Source of the DNA: Mesorhizobium ciceri WSM4083
GTDB lineage: Bacteria; Pseudomonadota; Alphaproteobacteria; Rhizobiales; Rhizobiaceae
Assembly (NCBI RefSeq): GCF_000519305.1
Contig: NZ_KI912610.1
Coordinates: 777,949 to 841,948, forward strand
DNA: 64,000 bases
Direction: 5' to 3'
Made by a program: the position numbers and the translations under genes. Positions 22,744 to 31,441 of this stretch are shown here, in pieces. The stretch's first letter is position 1, and each line of letters starts with the position of its first letter. Under the pieces are notes generated by a model, which was not told the origin of the DNA, ran no database searches, and saw only the letters and a program-made list of their open reading frames with translations.

Positions 22744-25656
22744 ATGAACATCAAGGCCGACTTCCCTTCCCTCGTCGAAGAGATCGACTACGGAACCCCG
22801 CAATCGAAGGCGCCGAAGCAGGTCACGCTGAACGTCGACGGACGCAGCATCACCGTGCCGGAAGGCACTTCGATCATGCGTGCGGCCATGGAAGGCGGGG
22901 TCGAGATCCCGAAGCTTTGCGCCACCGACATGCTGGACTCTTTCGGTTCGTGCCGTGTCTGCCTTGTCGAGATCGAAGGACGCGGCGGCACGCCGGCATC
23001 GTGCACGACGCCTGTCGGCGAAGGCATGATCGTGCGCACGCAGACCGAGCGGCTCGATGCCATTCGTCGTGGCGTCATGGAACTCTACGTCTCCGATCAT
23101 CCGACCGGCTGGAATGAAACGGCCGGAACTGGCGGCAGCGAGTTCGATGCGGTGGCGAAGTCCATCGGCCTGACCGAGAACCGCTACGGCATCGAGGGCC
23201 GCAACCACGTCAAGCCGGAAGGTGGCGTGGCGCCTGGCCATGGCTCGCTGGCGGTCGACTACATCGCCCGCGATGAATCCAACCCCTATTTCACCTATGA
23301 TGCCTCGCAATGCATCGTCTGCTCGCGCTGCGTGCGAGCTTGCGAAGAGGTGCAAGGCACCTTCGCGCTGACCATCGAGGGACGCGGCTTCGAATCCCGG
23401 GTTTCGGCGGGAATGCACGAGGCGTTCATCGATTCGGAATGCGTGTCCTGCGGCGCCTGCGTGCAGGCCTGTCCGACCGATGCGCTGCGCGAGAAGACGG
23501 TGCTTGCCAAGGGCCTGCCGGAGCGCTCGGCTGTCACCACCTGCGCCTATTGCGGCGTCGGCTGCTCGTTCAAGGCCGAGGTGAAGGGTGACGAAGTCGT
23601 TCGCATGATGCCCTATAAGGAGGGCAAGGCGAACCACGGCCATTCCTGCGTCAAGGGCCGTTTCGCCTATGGCTACGCCACCCACAAGGACCGCATCCTG
23701 TCGCCGATGATCCGCGAAAAGGTCACCGACCCGTGGCGCGAAGTGAGCTGGGAAGAGGCGATCGCCCATACGGCGAAAGAATTCCGCCGCATCCAGTACC
23801 AGTACGGACGCACCGCAATCGGCGGCATCACCTCGTCGCGCTGCACCAATGAGGAAACCTACCTCGTCCAGAAGATGGTGCGGCAGGGTTTCCGCAACAA
23901 CAATGTCGACACCTGCGCACGCGTCTGCCATTCGCCGACGGGCTACGGGCTCGGCCAGACCTATGGCACCTCGGCCGGCACGCAGGATTTCGATTCCGTC
24001 GACTTCACCGACGTCGCCGTCATCATCGGCGCCAATCCGGCTTCCGCTCACCCGGTGTTCGCCTCGCGCCTCAAGAAGCGGCTGCGCCAGGGCGCCAAGC
24101 TGATCGTGCTCGATCCGCGCCGTACCGAGATGGTCAAGTCGGCCCATATCGAAGCGGACTACCACCTGCCGCTGAAGCCAGGCACCAATGTGGCCGTGCT
24201 GACGGCGCTGGCGCATGTGATCGTCACCGAGGGCCTGTTCGACGAAGCCTTCATCCGCGAACGCTGCGACTGGACGGAGTTCCAGGATTGGGCATCGTTC
24301 GTCGCCTTGCCGGAAAACAGCCCCGAAACCGTCGGCAAATTGTCCGGCGTCGATCCCGAGCTGATCCGCGGTGCCGCGCGGCTCTACGCCACCGGCGGCA
24401 ACGGCGCGATCTATTACGGCCTCGGCGTGACGGAGCACAGCCAGGGTTCGACCACCGTGATGGCGATCGCCAATCTCGCCATGGCCACCGGCAATATCGG
24501 CCGGCCCGGCGTCGGCGTGAACCCGCTGCGCGGCCAGAACAACGTGCAGGGCTCCTGCGACATGGGCTCGTTCCCGCACGAACTGCCGGGCTATCGCCAC
24601 ATCTCCGGCGAAGCCGTGCGCGATATCTATGAGACCTTGTGGGGCGTGAAGCTGGACGACGAACCCGGCCTGCGCATCCCCAACATGCTGGATGCCGCCG
24701 TCGACGGCAGCTTCAAGGGCATCTACATCCAGGGCGAAGACATCCTTCAGTCCGACCCCGACACCAAGCATGTCGCCGCCGGCCTTGCCGCCATGGAATG
24801 CGTCGTCGTGCACGACCTCTTCCTCAACGAAACGGCAAACTACGCGCATGTCTTCCTGCCGGGCTCGACCTTCCTGGAGAAGGACGGCACCTTCACCAAT
24901 GCAGAGCGCCGCATCAACATGGTGCGCAAGGTTCTTGAGCCGAAGGCGCGCTACGCCGATTGGGAGGCGACGCAGGAACTTGCTCGCGCCATCGGGCTGG
25001 ACTGGAACTATCAGCATCCTTCCGAGATCATGGACGAGATCGCGATGACGACGCCGAGCTTCGCCGGCGTCTCCTTCGAGCTGCTCGACCGTGTCGGATC
25101 CGTGCAATGGCCTTGCAACGAGAAGGCGCCGCTCGGCACCCCGATCATGCACATCGATGCGTTCGTGCGCGGCAAGGGCAAGTTCATCCGCACCGAATAT
25201 GTGGCGACCGACGAAAGGACGGGGCCGCGCTTCCCGCTGCTGCTCACCACCGGCCGCATCCTGTCGCAGTACAATGTCGGCGCGCAGACAAGGCGCACCG
25301 ACAACAGCATGTGGCACTCGGAGGACCGGCTGGAGATCCATCCGCACGATGCCGAAAACCGCGGTTTGCGCGACGGGGACTGGGTCCGGCTGACCAGCCG
25401 CTCGGGCGAGACGACGCTGCGCGCGCTGATTACCGACCGGGTGTCGCCCGGCGTCGTCTACACGACGTTCCATCATCCGGACACGCAGGCCAACGTCATC
25501 ACCACCGACTTCTCCGACTGGGCGACCAACTGCCCGGAATACAAGGTGACGGCGGTACAGGTCGGCGCCTCCAACGGGCCGTCGGAATGGCAGCGCGACT
25601 ATGACGAGCAAGCCAAGCAGAGCCGGCGCATCGCATCTTTGCAGGCGGCGGAGTAG
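22744..25656 (+). CDS. fdsA: NAD-dependent formate dehydrogenase, alpha (molybdenum) subunit
   Basis: A 970-residue cytosolic catalytic subunit that oxidises formate to CO2 at a bis-MGD molybdenum site. In order: a [2Fe-2S] domain (C59, C70, C73, C87), a two-cluster ferredoxin domain (C190/193/196/200 and C233/236/239/243), the Mo-proximal [4Fe-4S] site (C267, C270, C274, C302), and the catalytic C395-H396 in CARVCHSPT (cysteine, not selenocysteine). Oddly, the His-Cys3 cluster region expected after SDHP near residue 119 has no cysteines; it reads TGWNETAGTGG. Ten bases separate it from fdsB. Confidence 0.95.
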   Translation: MNIKADFPSLVEEIDYGTPQSKAPKQVTLNVDGRSITVPEGTSIMRAAMEGGVEIPKLCATDMLDSFGSCRVCLVEIEGRGGTPASCTTPVGEGMIVRTQTERLDAIRRGVMELYVSDHPTGWNETAGTGGSEFDAVAKSIGLTENRYGIEGRNHVKPEGGVAPGHGSLAVDYIARDESNPYFTYDASQCIVCSRCVRACEEVQGTFALTIEGRGFESRVSAGMHEAFIDSECVSCGACVQACPTDALREKTVLAKGLPERSAVTTCAYCGVGCSFKAEVKGDEVVRMMPYKEGKANHGHSCVKGRFAYGYATHKDRILSPMIREKVTDPWREVSWEEAIAHTAKEFRRIQYQYGRTAIGGITSSRCTNEETYLVQKMVRQGFRNNNVDTCARVCHSPTGYGLGQTYGTSAGTQDFDSVDFTDVAVIIGANPASAHPVFASRLKKRLRQGAKLIVLDPRRTEMVKSAHIEADYHLPLKPGTNVAVLTALAHVIVTEGLFDEAFIRERCDWTEFQDWASFVALPENSPETVGKLSGVDPELIRGAARLYATGGNGAIYYGLGVTEHSQGSTTVMAIANLAMATGNIGRPGVGVNPLRGQNNVQGSCDMGSFPHELPGYRHISGEAVRDIYETLWGVKLDDEPGLRIPNMLDAAVDGSFKGIYIQGEDILQSDPDTKHVAAGLAAMECVVVHDLFLNETANYAHVFLPGSTFLEKDGTFTNAERRINMVRKVLEPKARYADWEATQELARAIGLDWNYQHPSEIMDEIAMTTPSFAGVSFELLDRVGSVQWPCNEKAPLGTPIMHIDAFVRGKGKFIRTEYVATDERTGPRFPLLLTTGRILSQYNVGAQTRRTDNSMWHSEDRLEIHPHDAENRGLRDGDWVRLTSRSGETTLRALITDRVSPGVVYTTFHHPDTQANVITTDFSDWATNCPEYKVTAVQVGASNGPSEWQRDYDEQAKQSRRIASLQAAE

Positions 25657-25658
25657 TC

Positions 25659-26489
25659 TTGAGCGCGCGCCGCAAAGCCACGACGCAGGTATCGCGGCTG
25701 GCGCACCGCGCGGTTGGGACGACGGCCGCGAACCGCATGGTGCCGGAAGAGACGCCGGTGGCGTTCTCCTTTGCCGGCACCACGCATGCGGTGATGATGG
25801 CAAGCCCGGCGGATTTCGAGGATTTCGCGCTCGGCTTCTCGCTGACTGAAGGCATCATCGCCTTGCCTGACGAGATCGAAGCCATCGAGGTCGAGGACCA
25901 TGGCGCCGGCATCGACATTCAGATCCGGCTGAAAGACCGGGCCAACACACGTTTCGAAGCGCGGCGGCGAAGGCTCGCGGGTCCGGTCGGCTGCGGGCTC
26001 TGCGGCATCGAATCGATCGAGGAAGCGATGCGCTCGGTCGATGCGGTTGGTGCGTTAAAACTTACGCTTGATGCCGACGACATCGTCCGCTCGGTCAAGC
26101 TCCTCTCTAAGGTGCAGCCGCTGCACACCGAGACCGGAGCGGTACACGCCGCCGGTTTCTATGTGCCTGGCAAGGGCATCGTCATGGTGCGCGAAGATGT
26201 CGGCCGTCACAATGCGCTCGACAAGCTGGCCGGTGCGCTGGCCAAAGCCGGCATCGATGGCGCATCCGGTGCTGTCGTGGTGACATCCAGGGTTTCGGTC
26301 GAAATGATGCAGAAGACGGCTTCTATCGGCTCGGCCTTCATCATCGCCGTCTCGGCACCGACCGCTCTGGCCATCCGCACGGCGCAAGAGGCTGGGATGA
26401 CGCTGGTGGCGCTGGTTCGCGGCGACGATTTTGATATTTTCACCCACCCCGACCGGGTGGTTTGCGGAGTTGCCAAGCATGTCGCATGA
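25659..26489 (+). CDS. fdhD: Formate dehydrogenase accessory sulfurtransferase FdhD
   Basis: A 276-residue protein that passes sulfur from a cysteine desulfurase to the bis-MGD cofactor, which formate dehydrogenase needs for activity. The functional C-x-x-C is C112 and C115 in GCGLCGIES; the REDVGRHNALDKL motif is also typical. The start is TTG 25659, two bases after the fdsA stop and five bases after a GGAG; no ATG is available before residue 27, which would remove conserved sequence. The end overlaps fdsD. Confidence 0.93.
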   Translation: MSARRKATTQVSRLAHRAVGTTAANRMVPEETPVAFSFAGTTHAVMMASPADFEDFALGFSLTEGIIALPDEIEAIEVEDHGAGIDIQIRLKDRANTRFEARRRRLAGPVGCGLCGIESIEEAMRSVDAVGALKLTLDADDIVRSVKLLSKVQPLHTETGAVHAAGFYVPGKGIVMVREDVGRHNALDKLAGALAKAGIDGASGAVVVTSRVSVEMMQKTASIGSAFIIAVSAPTALAIRTAQEAGMTLVALVRGDDFDIFTHPDRVVCGVAKHVA

Positions 26490-26790
26490 CGAAGAACACA
26501 TTATGAGCACCGCCGAGAAGCTGGTGCGCATGGCAAACCAGATTGCCGATTTCTTCCATTCCAAGCCGCGCGAGGAAGGCATTGCCGGCGTCGCCGAGCA
26601 CATCAACAAGTTCTGGGAGCCGAGGATGCGGCGGCAGTTCTTCGAAATGCTGGACGACGGCACCGGGAACTTCAACGAGTTGGTGGTGGCCGCCTCCGCC
26701 AGGATCAGGCGGCCGATCACGCCGGCTGCGGCCGACCTCAAACTCGGACTCGAGCCCTCCCCTGCCGACGTCGCCGTCTCGCAGGAATAA
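26479..26790 (+). CDS. fdsD: Formate dehydrogenase delta subunit FdsD
   Basis: A 103-residue protein of the FdsD family, recognised by KLVRMANQIADFF and the KFWEPRMRRQFFE motif. FdsD is needed for formation of active FDH in related bacteria and is structurally a small helical subunit. ATG 26479 overlaps the end of fdhD by 11 bases; ATG 26503 is an alternative start. It closes the operon. Confidence 0.92.
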   Translation: MSHDEEHIMSTAEKLVRMANQIADFFHSKPREEGIAGVAEHINKFWEPRMRRQFFEMLDDGTGNFNELVVAASARIRRPITPAAADLKLGLEPSPADVAVSQE

Positions 26791-26866
26791 TCGCCAAGCC
26801 GCGCCGGATTACATTCGTCATCGCTAAAGTTTAAGCTGCCGCAATCGGCGCTGTTCTGCTATGGTT

Positions 26867-26885
26867 TGACGATCAGAAGTCGTCA
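26867..26885. promoter_or_regulatory. Inverted repeat TGACGA-N7-TCGTCA upstream of the hydrolase-LuxR gene
   Basis: TGACGA (26867-26872) and TCGTCA (26880-26885) are perfect inverted copies separated by seven bases, 18 bases before the GTG start; a further TCGTCA lies at 26815-26820. The symmetry and position suit a binding site for the LuxR domain of the gene it precedes. Autoregulation is inferred. Confidence 0.4.
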
Positions 26886-26903
26886 GGCCGGGATGGAAAT
26901 CTC

Positions 26904-28457
26904 GTGAGGCCGATCGAGACGCGATACGCCCGTAGCGGCGATGTGCGGATCGCCTATCAGGTGGTCGGGCAGGGATCGTTCGACCTGGTCTTCGTGCCGG
27001 GCTTCATTTCCAACCTCGACCTGCAATGGGAAGACGAGGGCTATACCAGGCTCTTGAAGCGGCTTTCGGCATTCTCGCGGCTGATCCTGTTCGACAAGCG
27101 CGGCACGGGTCTGTCTGACCGCGTCGACACGCATAACCTGCCAAGTCTCGAAACGCGGATGGACGATGTGCGCGCGGTTATGGACGCCGCCGGCAGCGGC
27201 CGTGCAGCCCTGCTCGGCTCCTCCGAAGGCGCGCCGATGGCGATGCTGTTCGCCGCCACCTATCCGGAGCGGACGCGGGCGCTGGCGCTCTATGGCGGCT
27301 ATGCGCATTTCCACAAATGGGTGATGTCGCCCGAACGCCTCGACGCTTTCATCGAGATGGCGGAGACAGCCTGGGGCACTGGCGCCACGCTGCCCCATTT
27401 CGCGCCGAGCCGGGTCGACGACGCGCATTTCACCCAGTGGTGGGCACGTTTCGAACGATTGTCGGCGAGCCCGACGGCGGCGGCGGCGCTGGCGCGCATG
27501 AACGCCGACGTCGACATCCGCCACATCCTGAGCGTGATCAGCGCGCCGACGCTTGTGATTCATCGCCGCAACGATGCGCGGGTCGACCCCGATGCCAGCC
27601 GCTTCCTTGCACAGAAGATCCCCGGTGCCCGGCTGGTCGAGATTCCCGGACGCGACCATCCGATCTGGACCGGCGATGTCGATGGGGTGGCCGACCTGAT
27701 CGAGGAATTCCTGACCGGCGAGCGCGCCGTGTGCGAAGTGGACCGCGTGCTGGCCGCACTGCTGGTGACACGCATCTACGACACGGCGCGGCTCGGCGAC
27801 CGCATGTGGAGCGAACGCAGCCTGCGCTTCCAGGAAACCTGGCGGCTGCTGGTCGGGCGCCATGGCGGGCGTTCTGCGGGCCTGCATGGCGAGTTGATGA
27901 TGTCGCGCTTCGATGGCCCGGCACGCGCCATTCGCTGCGCGGCAGCGCTGCGCGAGGCGGCGCAGGAAATCGGCGTGGCAAGCGCGCAAGGGGCGCATGT
28001 CGGCGAGATCGAAATGCGCGGTCCGCCCGTCGGGATGACGGCGCGGGTGGCGATGCAACTGGCCGCCCATGCCGGCCGCGGCGACATTATCGCGTCGCGT
28101 CTGATCGCCGATCTGGCGGCTGGGTCGGGCCTGCATTTCACCGACGCCGGGCGCATCAGCGTCGACGAGTTGGAGGAGCCGCTGGCGCTGGTCCATGCGA
28201 CGTCCGAACAGCATCTGGAACCCGCCTGCCGGCCCAAACCCAAACCTGCCGAGCCGGCCGCATTGACGGCGCGCGAAAGCGAGGTGGTGAGCCTCGTCGC
28301 CGACGGCAAGAGCAATGCCGCGATCGCCGCCGAATTGAGGCTGAGCGAACACACGGTCAAGCGCCATGTCGCCAACATACTGCTCAAGCTGGACCTGCCG
28401 TCGCGGGCGGCGGCGGCGGCGTTCTCAGTCAGGCACCCTGGCCCGCACGGGCCATGA
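26904..28457 (+). CDS. Alpha/beta hydrolase - degenerate nucleotide cyclase - LuxR HTH fusion regulator
   Basis: A 517-residue protein with three parts. Residues about 8-272 are an alpha/beta hydrolase with an intact apparent triad: S107 in GSSEG, D224 in RRNDARV, H252 in RDHPIW. Residues about 280-430 align with class III cyclase domains such as that of mycobacterial Rv1900c, but the catalytic positions are lost (first metal aspartate is R290, GDG becomes GEL at 329-331, the ELKG lysine is absent). Residues about 453-510 are a LuxR/GerE helix-turn-helix (LTARESEVVSLVADGKSNAAIA). I infer a transcription factor whose hydrolase domain binds or cleaves a small-molecule signal. Only GTG 26904 is available as an upstream start. 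Confidence 0.85.
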   Translation: MRPIETRYARSGDVRIAYQVVGQGSFDLVFVPGFISNLDLQWEDEGYTRLLKRLSAFSRLILFDKRGTGLSDRVDTHNLPSLETRMDDVRAVMDAAGSGRAALLGSSEGAPMAMLFAATYPERTRALALYGGYAHFHKWVMSPERLDAFIEMAETAWGTGATLPHFAPSRVDDAHFTQWWARFERLSASPTAAAALARMNADVDIRHILSVISAPTLVIHRRNDARVDPDASRFLAQKIPGARLVEIPGRDHPIWTGDVDGVADLIEEFLTGERAVCEVDRVLAALLVTRIYDTARLGDRMWSERSLRFQETWRLLVGRHGGRSAGLHGELMMSRFDGPARAIRCAAALREAAQEIGVASAQGAHVGEIEMRGPPVGMTARVAMQLAAHAGRGDIIASRLIADLAAGSGLHFTDAGRISVDELEEPLALVHATSEQHLEPACRPKPKPAEPAALTARESEVVSLVADGKSNAAIAAELRLSEHTVKRHVANILLKLDLPSRAAAAAFSVRHPGPHGP

Positions 28458-28566
28458 GAGCCATGGCGCTTTCGGGGGAAGCGGCCTTGGGCGGGTAAGC
28501 GCTATCAATTCTCTCCATGCAGGCCAGGCGGATGTCGCCGGGAAGGTGCTGCGAACGGAGGAGGAA

Positions 28567-29046
28567 ATGCTGATATCGAACCGGACACTCAAATCGCTTG
28601 TGATAGCGGCAGGCATTGGAGCGCTGTTCGCCAGCGCTCCGGCAAAGGCCGAGGACGCGTCCGCGGCGGCGACCTACAAGGACATCGAGGCGACGCTCGG
28701 CTCGGTGCCGGACATGTTCAGGACGCTGCCGGATGTGGCCGTTGCCGGCGCCTGGGCCGAGATCAAGGGCGTGCAGCTCAACCCGAAGACGGCGCTTGAC
28801 GGCAAGACCAAGGAACTTTTGGGCCTCGCCGTCGCGGCGCAGATCCCGTGCCAGTACTGCATCTATTTCCACACCGAGGCGGCCAAGCTCAACGGCGCCA
28901 GCGACGAGGAGATCAAGGAGGCGGTCGCGATGTCCGCCATCGTGCGCCACTGGTCGACGATGCTCAACGGCAGCCAGGTCGATCTGACGACCTTCAAGAA
29001 GCAGGCCGACGACGTGTTCGCGGCCGTCAAGGCGAAGTCGCAGTAA
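28567..29046 (+). CDS. Secreted AhpD-like / carboxymuconolactone decarboxylase-family protein
   Basis: A 159-residue protein with an N-terminal signal peptide (basic start, hydrophobic run at about 9-23, cleavage after APAKA). The mature part has the AhpD-like redox motif C95-x2-C98-x3-H102 (IPCQYCIYFH) with a glutamate at 83, as in peroxidase-coupled alkylhydroperoxidase D. A periplasmic thiol oxidoreductase or peroxidase role is inferred. ATG 28567 follows GGAGGAGG. It lies about 110 bases after the hydrolase-LuxR gene in the same direction and precedes two small genes. Confidence 0.87.
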   Translation: MLISNRTLKSLVIAAGIGALFASAPAKAEDASAAATYKDIEATLGSVPDMFRTLPDVAVAGAWAEIKGVQLNPKTALDGKTKELLGLAVAAQIPCQYCIYFHTEAAKLNGASDEEIKEAVAMSAIVRHWSTMLNGSQVDLTTFKKQADDVFAAVKAKSQ

Positions 29047-29123
29047 AAACCACTGCCTGGCGACAAGCGCCGGGCAGCACTTCGACCATCAACCGCCCGG
29101 AAGACGGGCCAATGGAGGATGAC

Positions 29124-29486
29124 ATGCTGACCAAGACCCAAACAGTGGATGGCGCATCGATCAAGAAGGCCATCGAAACCCGTGACGGCAAGATGCTGTC
29201 GAGCTTTTACGCCGAAGACGCGCTGGTGCGGGTGATCGACCGCAACAACCCGCCGAGCAAGCCGCGCGAGATCCGCGGACGCGCGGCGATCACCACATTC
29301 TGGGACGACATCTGCAGCCGGGCGATGACCCACAAGGTCGACACCACCATCGCCGACGGCGACAGCCTCGCCTTCACCCAGGCCTGCGCCTATCCGGACG
29401 GCACCAAGGTGTTCTGCGCGGCGATGCTGGAGCTGAAGGACGGGCGGATCGCAAGGCAAACCGTCGTGCAGGCCTGGGACGAGTAG
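29124..29486 (+). CDS. SnoaL-like/NTF2-fold protein
   Basis: A protein of about 120 residues of the SnoaL/nuclear-transport-factor-2 fold, visible from AIETRDGKMLSSFYAEDALVRVID, the IRGRAAITTFWDDI helix and the final RIARQTVVQAWDE strand. Such proteins are polyketide-cyclase-like enzymes or binding proteins; no specific function can be given. ATG 29124 lies four bases after GGAGG; ATG 29112 is in frame but is itself part of that signal. Same direction and short spacing suggest cotranscription with the AhpD-like gene. Confidence 0.8.
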   Translation: MLTKTQTVDGASIKKAIETRDGKMLSSFYAEDALVRVIDRNNPPSKPREIRGRAAITTFWDDICSRAMTHKVDTTIADGDSLAFTQACAYPDGTKVFCAAMLELKDGRIARQTVVQAWDE

Positions 29487-29556
29487 GTCAACCATGGAGC
29501 TGTCCATCCCGACCGAATCGGGATGGGGCTCTGTTTAACCCCTGGAGGAGAAGACA

Positions 29557-29871
29557 ATGTTCAGCGCCAGATGGCAGATCGACGCCAAGTTCGGACACAA
29601 GCAGACCGTGCTCGACCTGTTGAAGAAATGGGAACGCGAGATCGGCTCGCAGGTCGGCCTCGCCGAGCTGGAGTTCCAGATCATGACCGGTTCCATCGGG
29701 GCGCGGGAGGCGACGGTCGAGTCCCATCACCAGGTCGAAAGCCTGGCCCAGTTGGAGGCGTTCTTCGCCAAGATCGGCAAGATCGACGCGCATGCCAAAT
29801 GGGGCAAGGAGATCGAGCCCTATGTCGTGTCGGGCACCAGCCTGTGGAATATTTATCGCATTGTGGAGTAG
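29557..29871 (+). CDS. Small conserved protein, possible dimeric alpha-beta-barrel fold
   Basis: A 104-residue protein beginning MFSARWQIDAKFGHKQTVLDLLKKWEREIG, which reads like the ferredoxin-like strand-helix opening of dimeric alpha-beta-barrel proteins, followed by a second helix ESLAQLEAFFAKIGKI. A strong GGAGGAGAAG precedes the ATG. It is the last gene of the run that starts with the hydrolase-LuxR regulator and is followed by hairpins. I do not recognise a specific function. Confidence 0.72.
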   Translation: MFSARWQIDAKFGHKQTVLDLLKKWEREIGSQVGLAELEFQIMTGSIGAREATVESHHQVESLAQLEAFFAKIGKIDAHAKWGKEIEPYVVSGTSLWNIYRIVE

Positions 29872-29876
29872 CGACT

Positions 29877-29900
29877 CTTCTCCCCGTGAACGGGGAGAAG
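29877..29900. terminator. REP-like hairpin between convergent genes
   Basis: CTTCTCCCCG (29877-29886) and CGGGGAGAAG (29891-29900) form a perfect 10-bp stem with a TGAA loop, six bases after the stop codon. The same core recurs at 48.6 kb. It could act as a bidirectional terminator between this operon and the aldehyde dehydrogenase gene. Confidence 0.55.
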
Positions 29901-29953
29901 GGAAAATAGCCACGCCCGGCCCTTCGCAGGCTCCGGGCGTTCGAAGCTCGAGA

Positions 29954-29974
29954 AGCCAAGCAATTGGCTTTTCG
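29954..29974 (+). terminator. Second hairpin with short T-tract
   Basis: AAGCCAA (29954-29960) pairs with TTGGCTT (29965-29971) over a GCAA tetraloop and is followed by TTTC. The GNRA-type loop and trailing Ts fit a modest plus-strand terminator. Confidence 0.45.
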
Positions 29975-29994
29975 TCCGCTACGCGGACCACTTC

Positions 29995-31422
29995 TCACCC
30001 ATGCGCAATCATCACATGGCGCACGGCGGTATAATCTTCGAGCGCGTACAGCGACATGTCCTTGCCGTAACCGGACTGTTTCAACCCGCCATGCGGCATC
30101 TCGTTGGTCAGCATGAAATGGGTGTTGATCCAGGTGCAGCCATATTGCAGGCGGGCAGCCGTCGCCATGGCTCGCGAAACGTCCTTGGTCCACACCGATG
30201 ACGCCAGGCCGTAGTCGCTGTCATTGGCCCAGTTCACCGCCTCGTCGACTTCCGAAAACCGAGTGATGGAGACAACCGGTCCGAACACTTCGCGGCGCAC
30301 GATCTCGTCTTCCTGCAGCGCGCCGGCAACGACAGTCGGCTGGTAATAGAAGCCGGAACCCTCGCCCGGCTTGCCGCCGGTGGTGATCTCTATGTGCTTC
30401 AGTTCCGAGGCCCGCTCGACGAAGCTCGACACGCGGTCGCGCTGGCGGCGGGAGATGAGCGGGCCGATCTCGTTTTCAGTGTCGTCGGGACGGTCGTACT
30501 TGATGGTCGAGACGGCCGAGGAGAGATCGGCGACGAGTTTGTCGTAGATCTTCTTGCCGGCGTAGATGCGGCAGGCGGCGGTGCAGTCCTGGCCGGCATT
30601 GTAATAGCCGAAGGCACGCAGCCCGCTGACCACGGCGCCAAGATCGGCGTCGTCGAAGACGATGACCGGCGCCTTGCCGCCGAGTTCGAGATGCGTGCGC
30701 TTGACCGATTTTGCGGCTGCCTGCAGCACCTTCTTGCCGGTGGCGACATCGCCAGTGATCGAGATCATGTTGACCTTGGGATGGTTGATCAGCGTGTTGC
30801 CGACACTGTCACCGCGGCCGAGAACGACATTGACGACGCCTTCGGGCAGGATTTCGGCAAGGATTTTTGCCAGCTTCAGCGCCGTCAGCGGCGTCTGCTC
30901 CGACGGCTTGAAAACGACCGTGTTGCCGCCGGCGATCGCCGGCGCCAGCTTCCAGGCCATCATCATCAGCGGATAGTTCCACGGCGCGATGGAAGCGACG
31001 ATGCCGATGGCGTCGCGGCGGACCATCGAGGTATGGCCGGGAATGTATTCGCCAGCGACGACGCCCCGCATCGAACGGACGGCGCCGGCGAAGAAACGAT
31101 AACAATCGACGATCGCTGGGATTTCGTCATTGAGCACGGCATTAATCGGCTTGCCGCAATTGAGCGCCTCGAGCGTGGCGAATTCCTTGGCATCGGCTTC
31201 GATGCGGTCGGCGATCTTCAGCAAATAGCCGGAGCGCTGCGCCGGCGTGGTGCGCGACCACAAGACGAACGCCTGTTCGGCGACAGCCACCGCCGCCTCG
31301 ACCTGCGCCTGGCTGGCCTCAGGCAGATTGAGAATGGTCGCCCCGGTCTTTGGATTGAGGATCGGCTCCTCGGTCTCGGTGCCCTTCTCGAATTTCGAGC
31401 CGATCAGCATCTGGGTGTCCAT
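29995..31422 (-). CDS. Aldehyde dehydrogenase, gamma-aminobutyraldehyde dehydrogenase (YdcW/PatD)-like
   Basis: A 475-residue NAD-dependent aldehyde dehydrogenase. The catalytic residues are E246 in LELGGKAP and C280 in NAGQDCTAACR; the APWNYP cofactor motif is at about 146-151. It is last in a minus-strand operon with a spermidine/putrescine-type ABC transporter, exactly the order of E. coli ydcSTUVW, where YdcW oxidises 4-aminobutyraldehyde to GABA in putrescine catabolism. That role is inferred from context and close family resemblance. GGAGAATCC precedes ATG 31422. Confidence 0.88.
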   Translation of the reverse strand: MDTQMLIGSKFEKGTETEEPILNPKTGATILNLPEASQAQVEAAVAVAEQAFVLWSRTTPAQRSGYLLKIADRIEADAKEFATLEALNCGKPINAVLNDEIPAIVDCYRFFAGAVRSMRGVVAGEYIPGHTSMVRRDAIGIVASIAPWNYPLMMMAWKLAPAIAGGNTVVFKPSEQTPLTALKLAKILAEILPEGVVNVVLGRGDSVGNTLINHPKVNMISITGDVATGKKVLQAAAKSVKRTHLELGGKAPVIVFDDADLGAVVSGLRAFGYYNAGQDCTAACRIYAGKKIYDKLVADLSSAVSTIKYDRPDDTENEIGPLISRRQRDRVSSFVERASELKHIEITTGGKPGEGSGFYYQPTVVAGALQEDEIVRREVFGPVVSITRFSEVDEAVNWANDSDYGLASSVWTKDVSRAMATAARLQYGCTWINTHFMLTNEMPHGGLKQSGYGKDMSLYALEDYTAVRHVMIAHG

Positions 31423-31441
31423 TGGATTCTCCTTTGGCAGG

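Noticed and set aside
23929..23935. Possible selenocysteine codon at the formate dehydrogenase active site.
   Set aside because: The active-site codon is TGC (cysteine, C395); there is no in-frame TGA in fdsA.
22699..25803. A 1034-residue open frame on the minus strand opposite fdsA.
   Set aside because: It is a shadow of high-GC codon bias: arginine-, histidine- and alanine-rich, resembling no family, and completely antisense to a conserved gene. The same holds for the long antisense frames opposite pgi, ilvD, prfC and the 817-residue flavoprotein.
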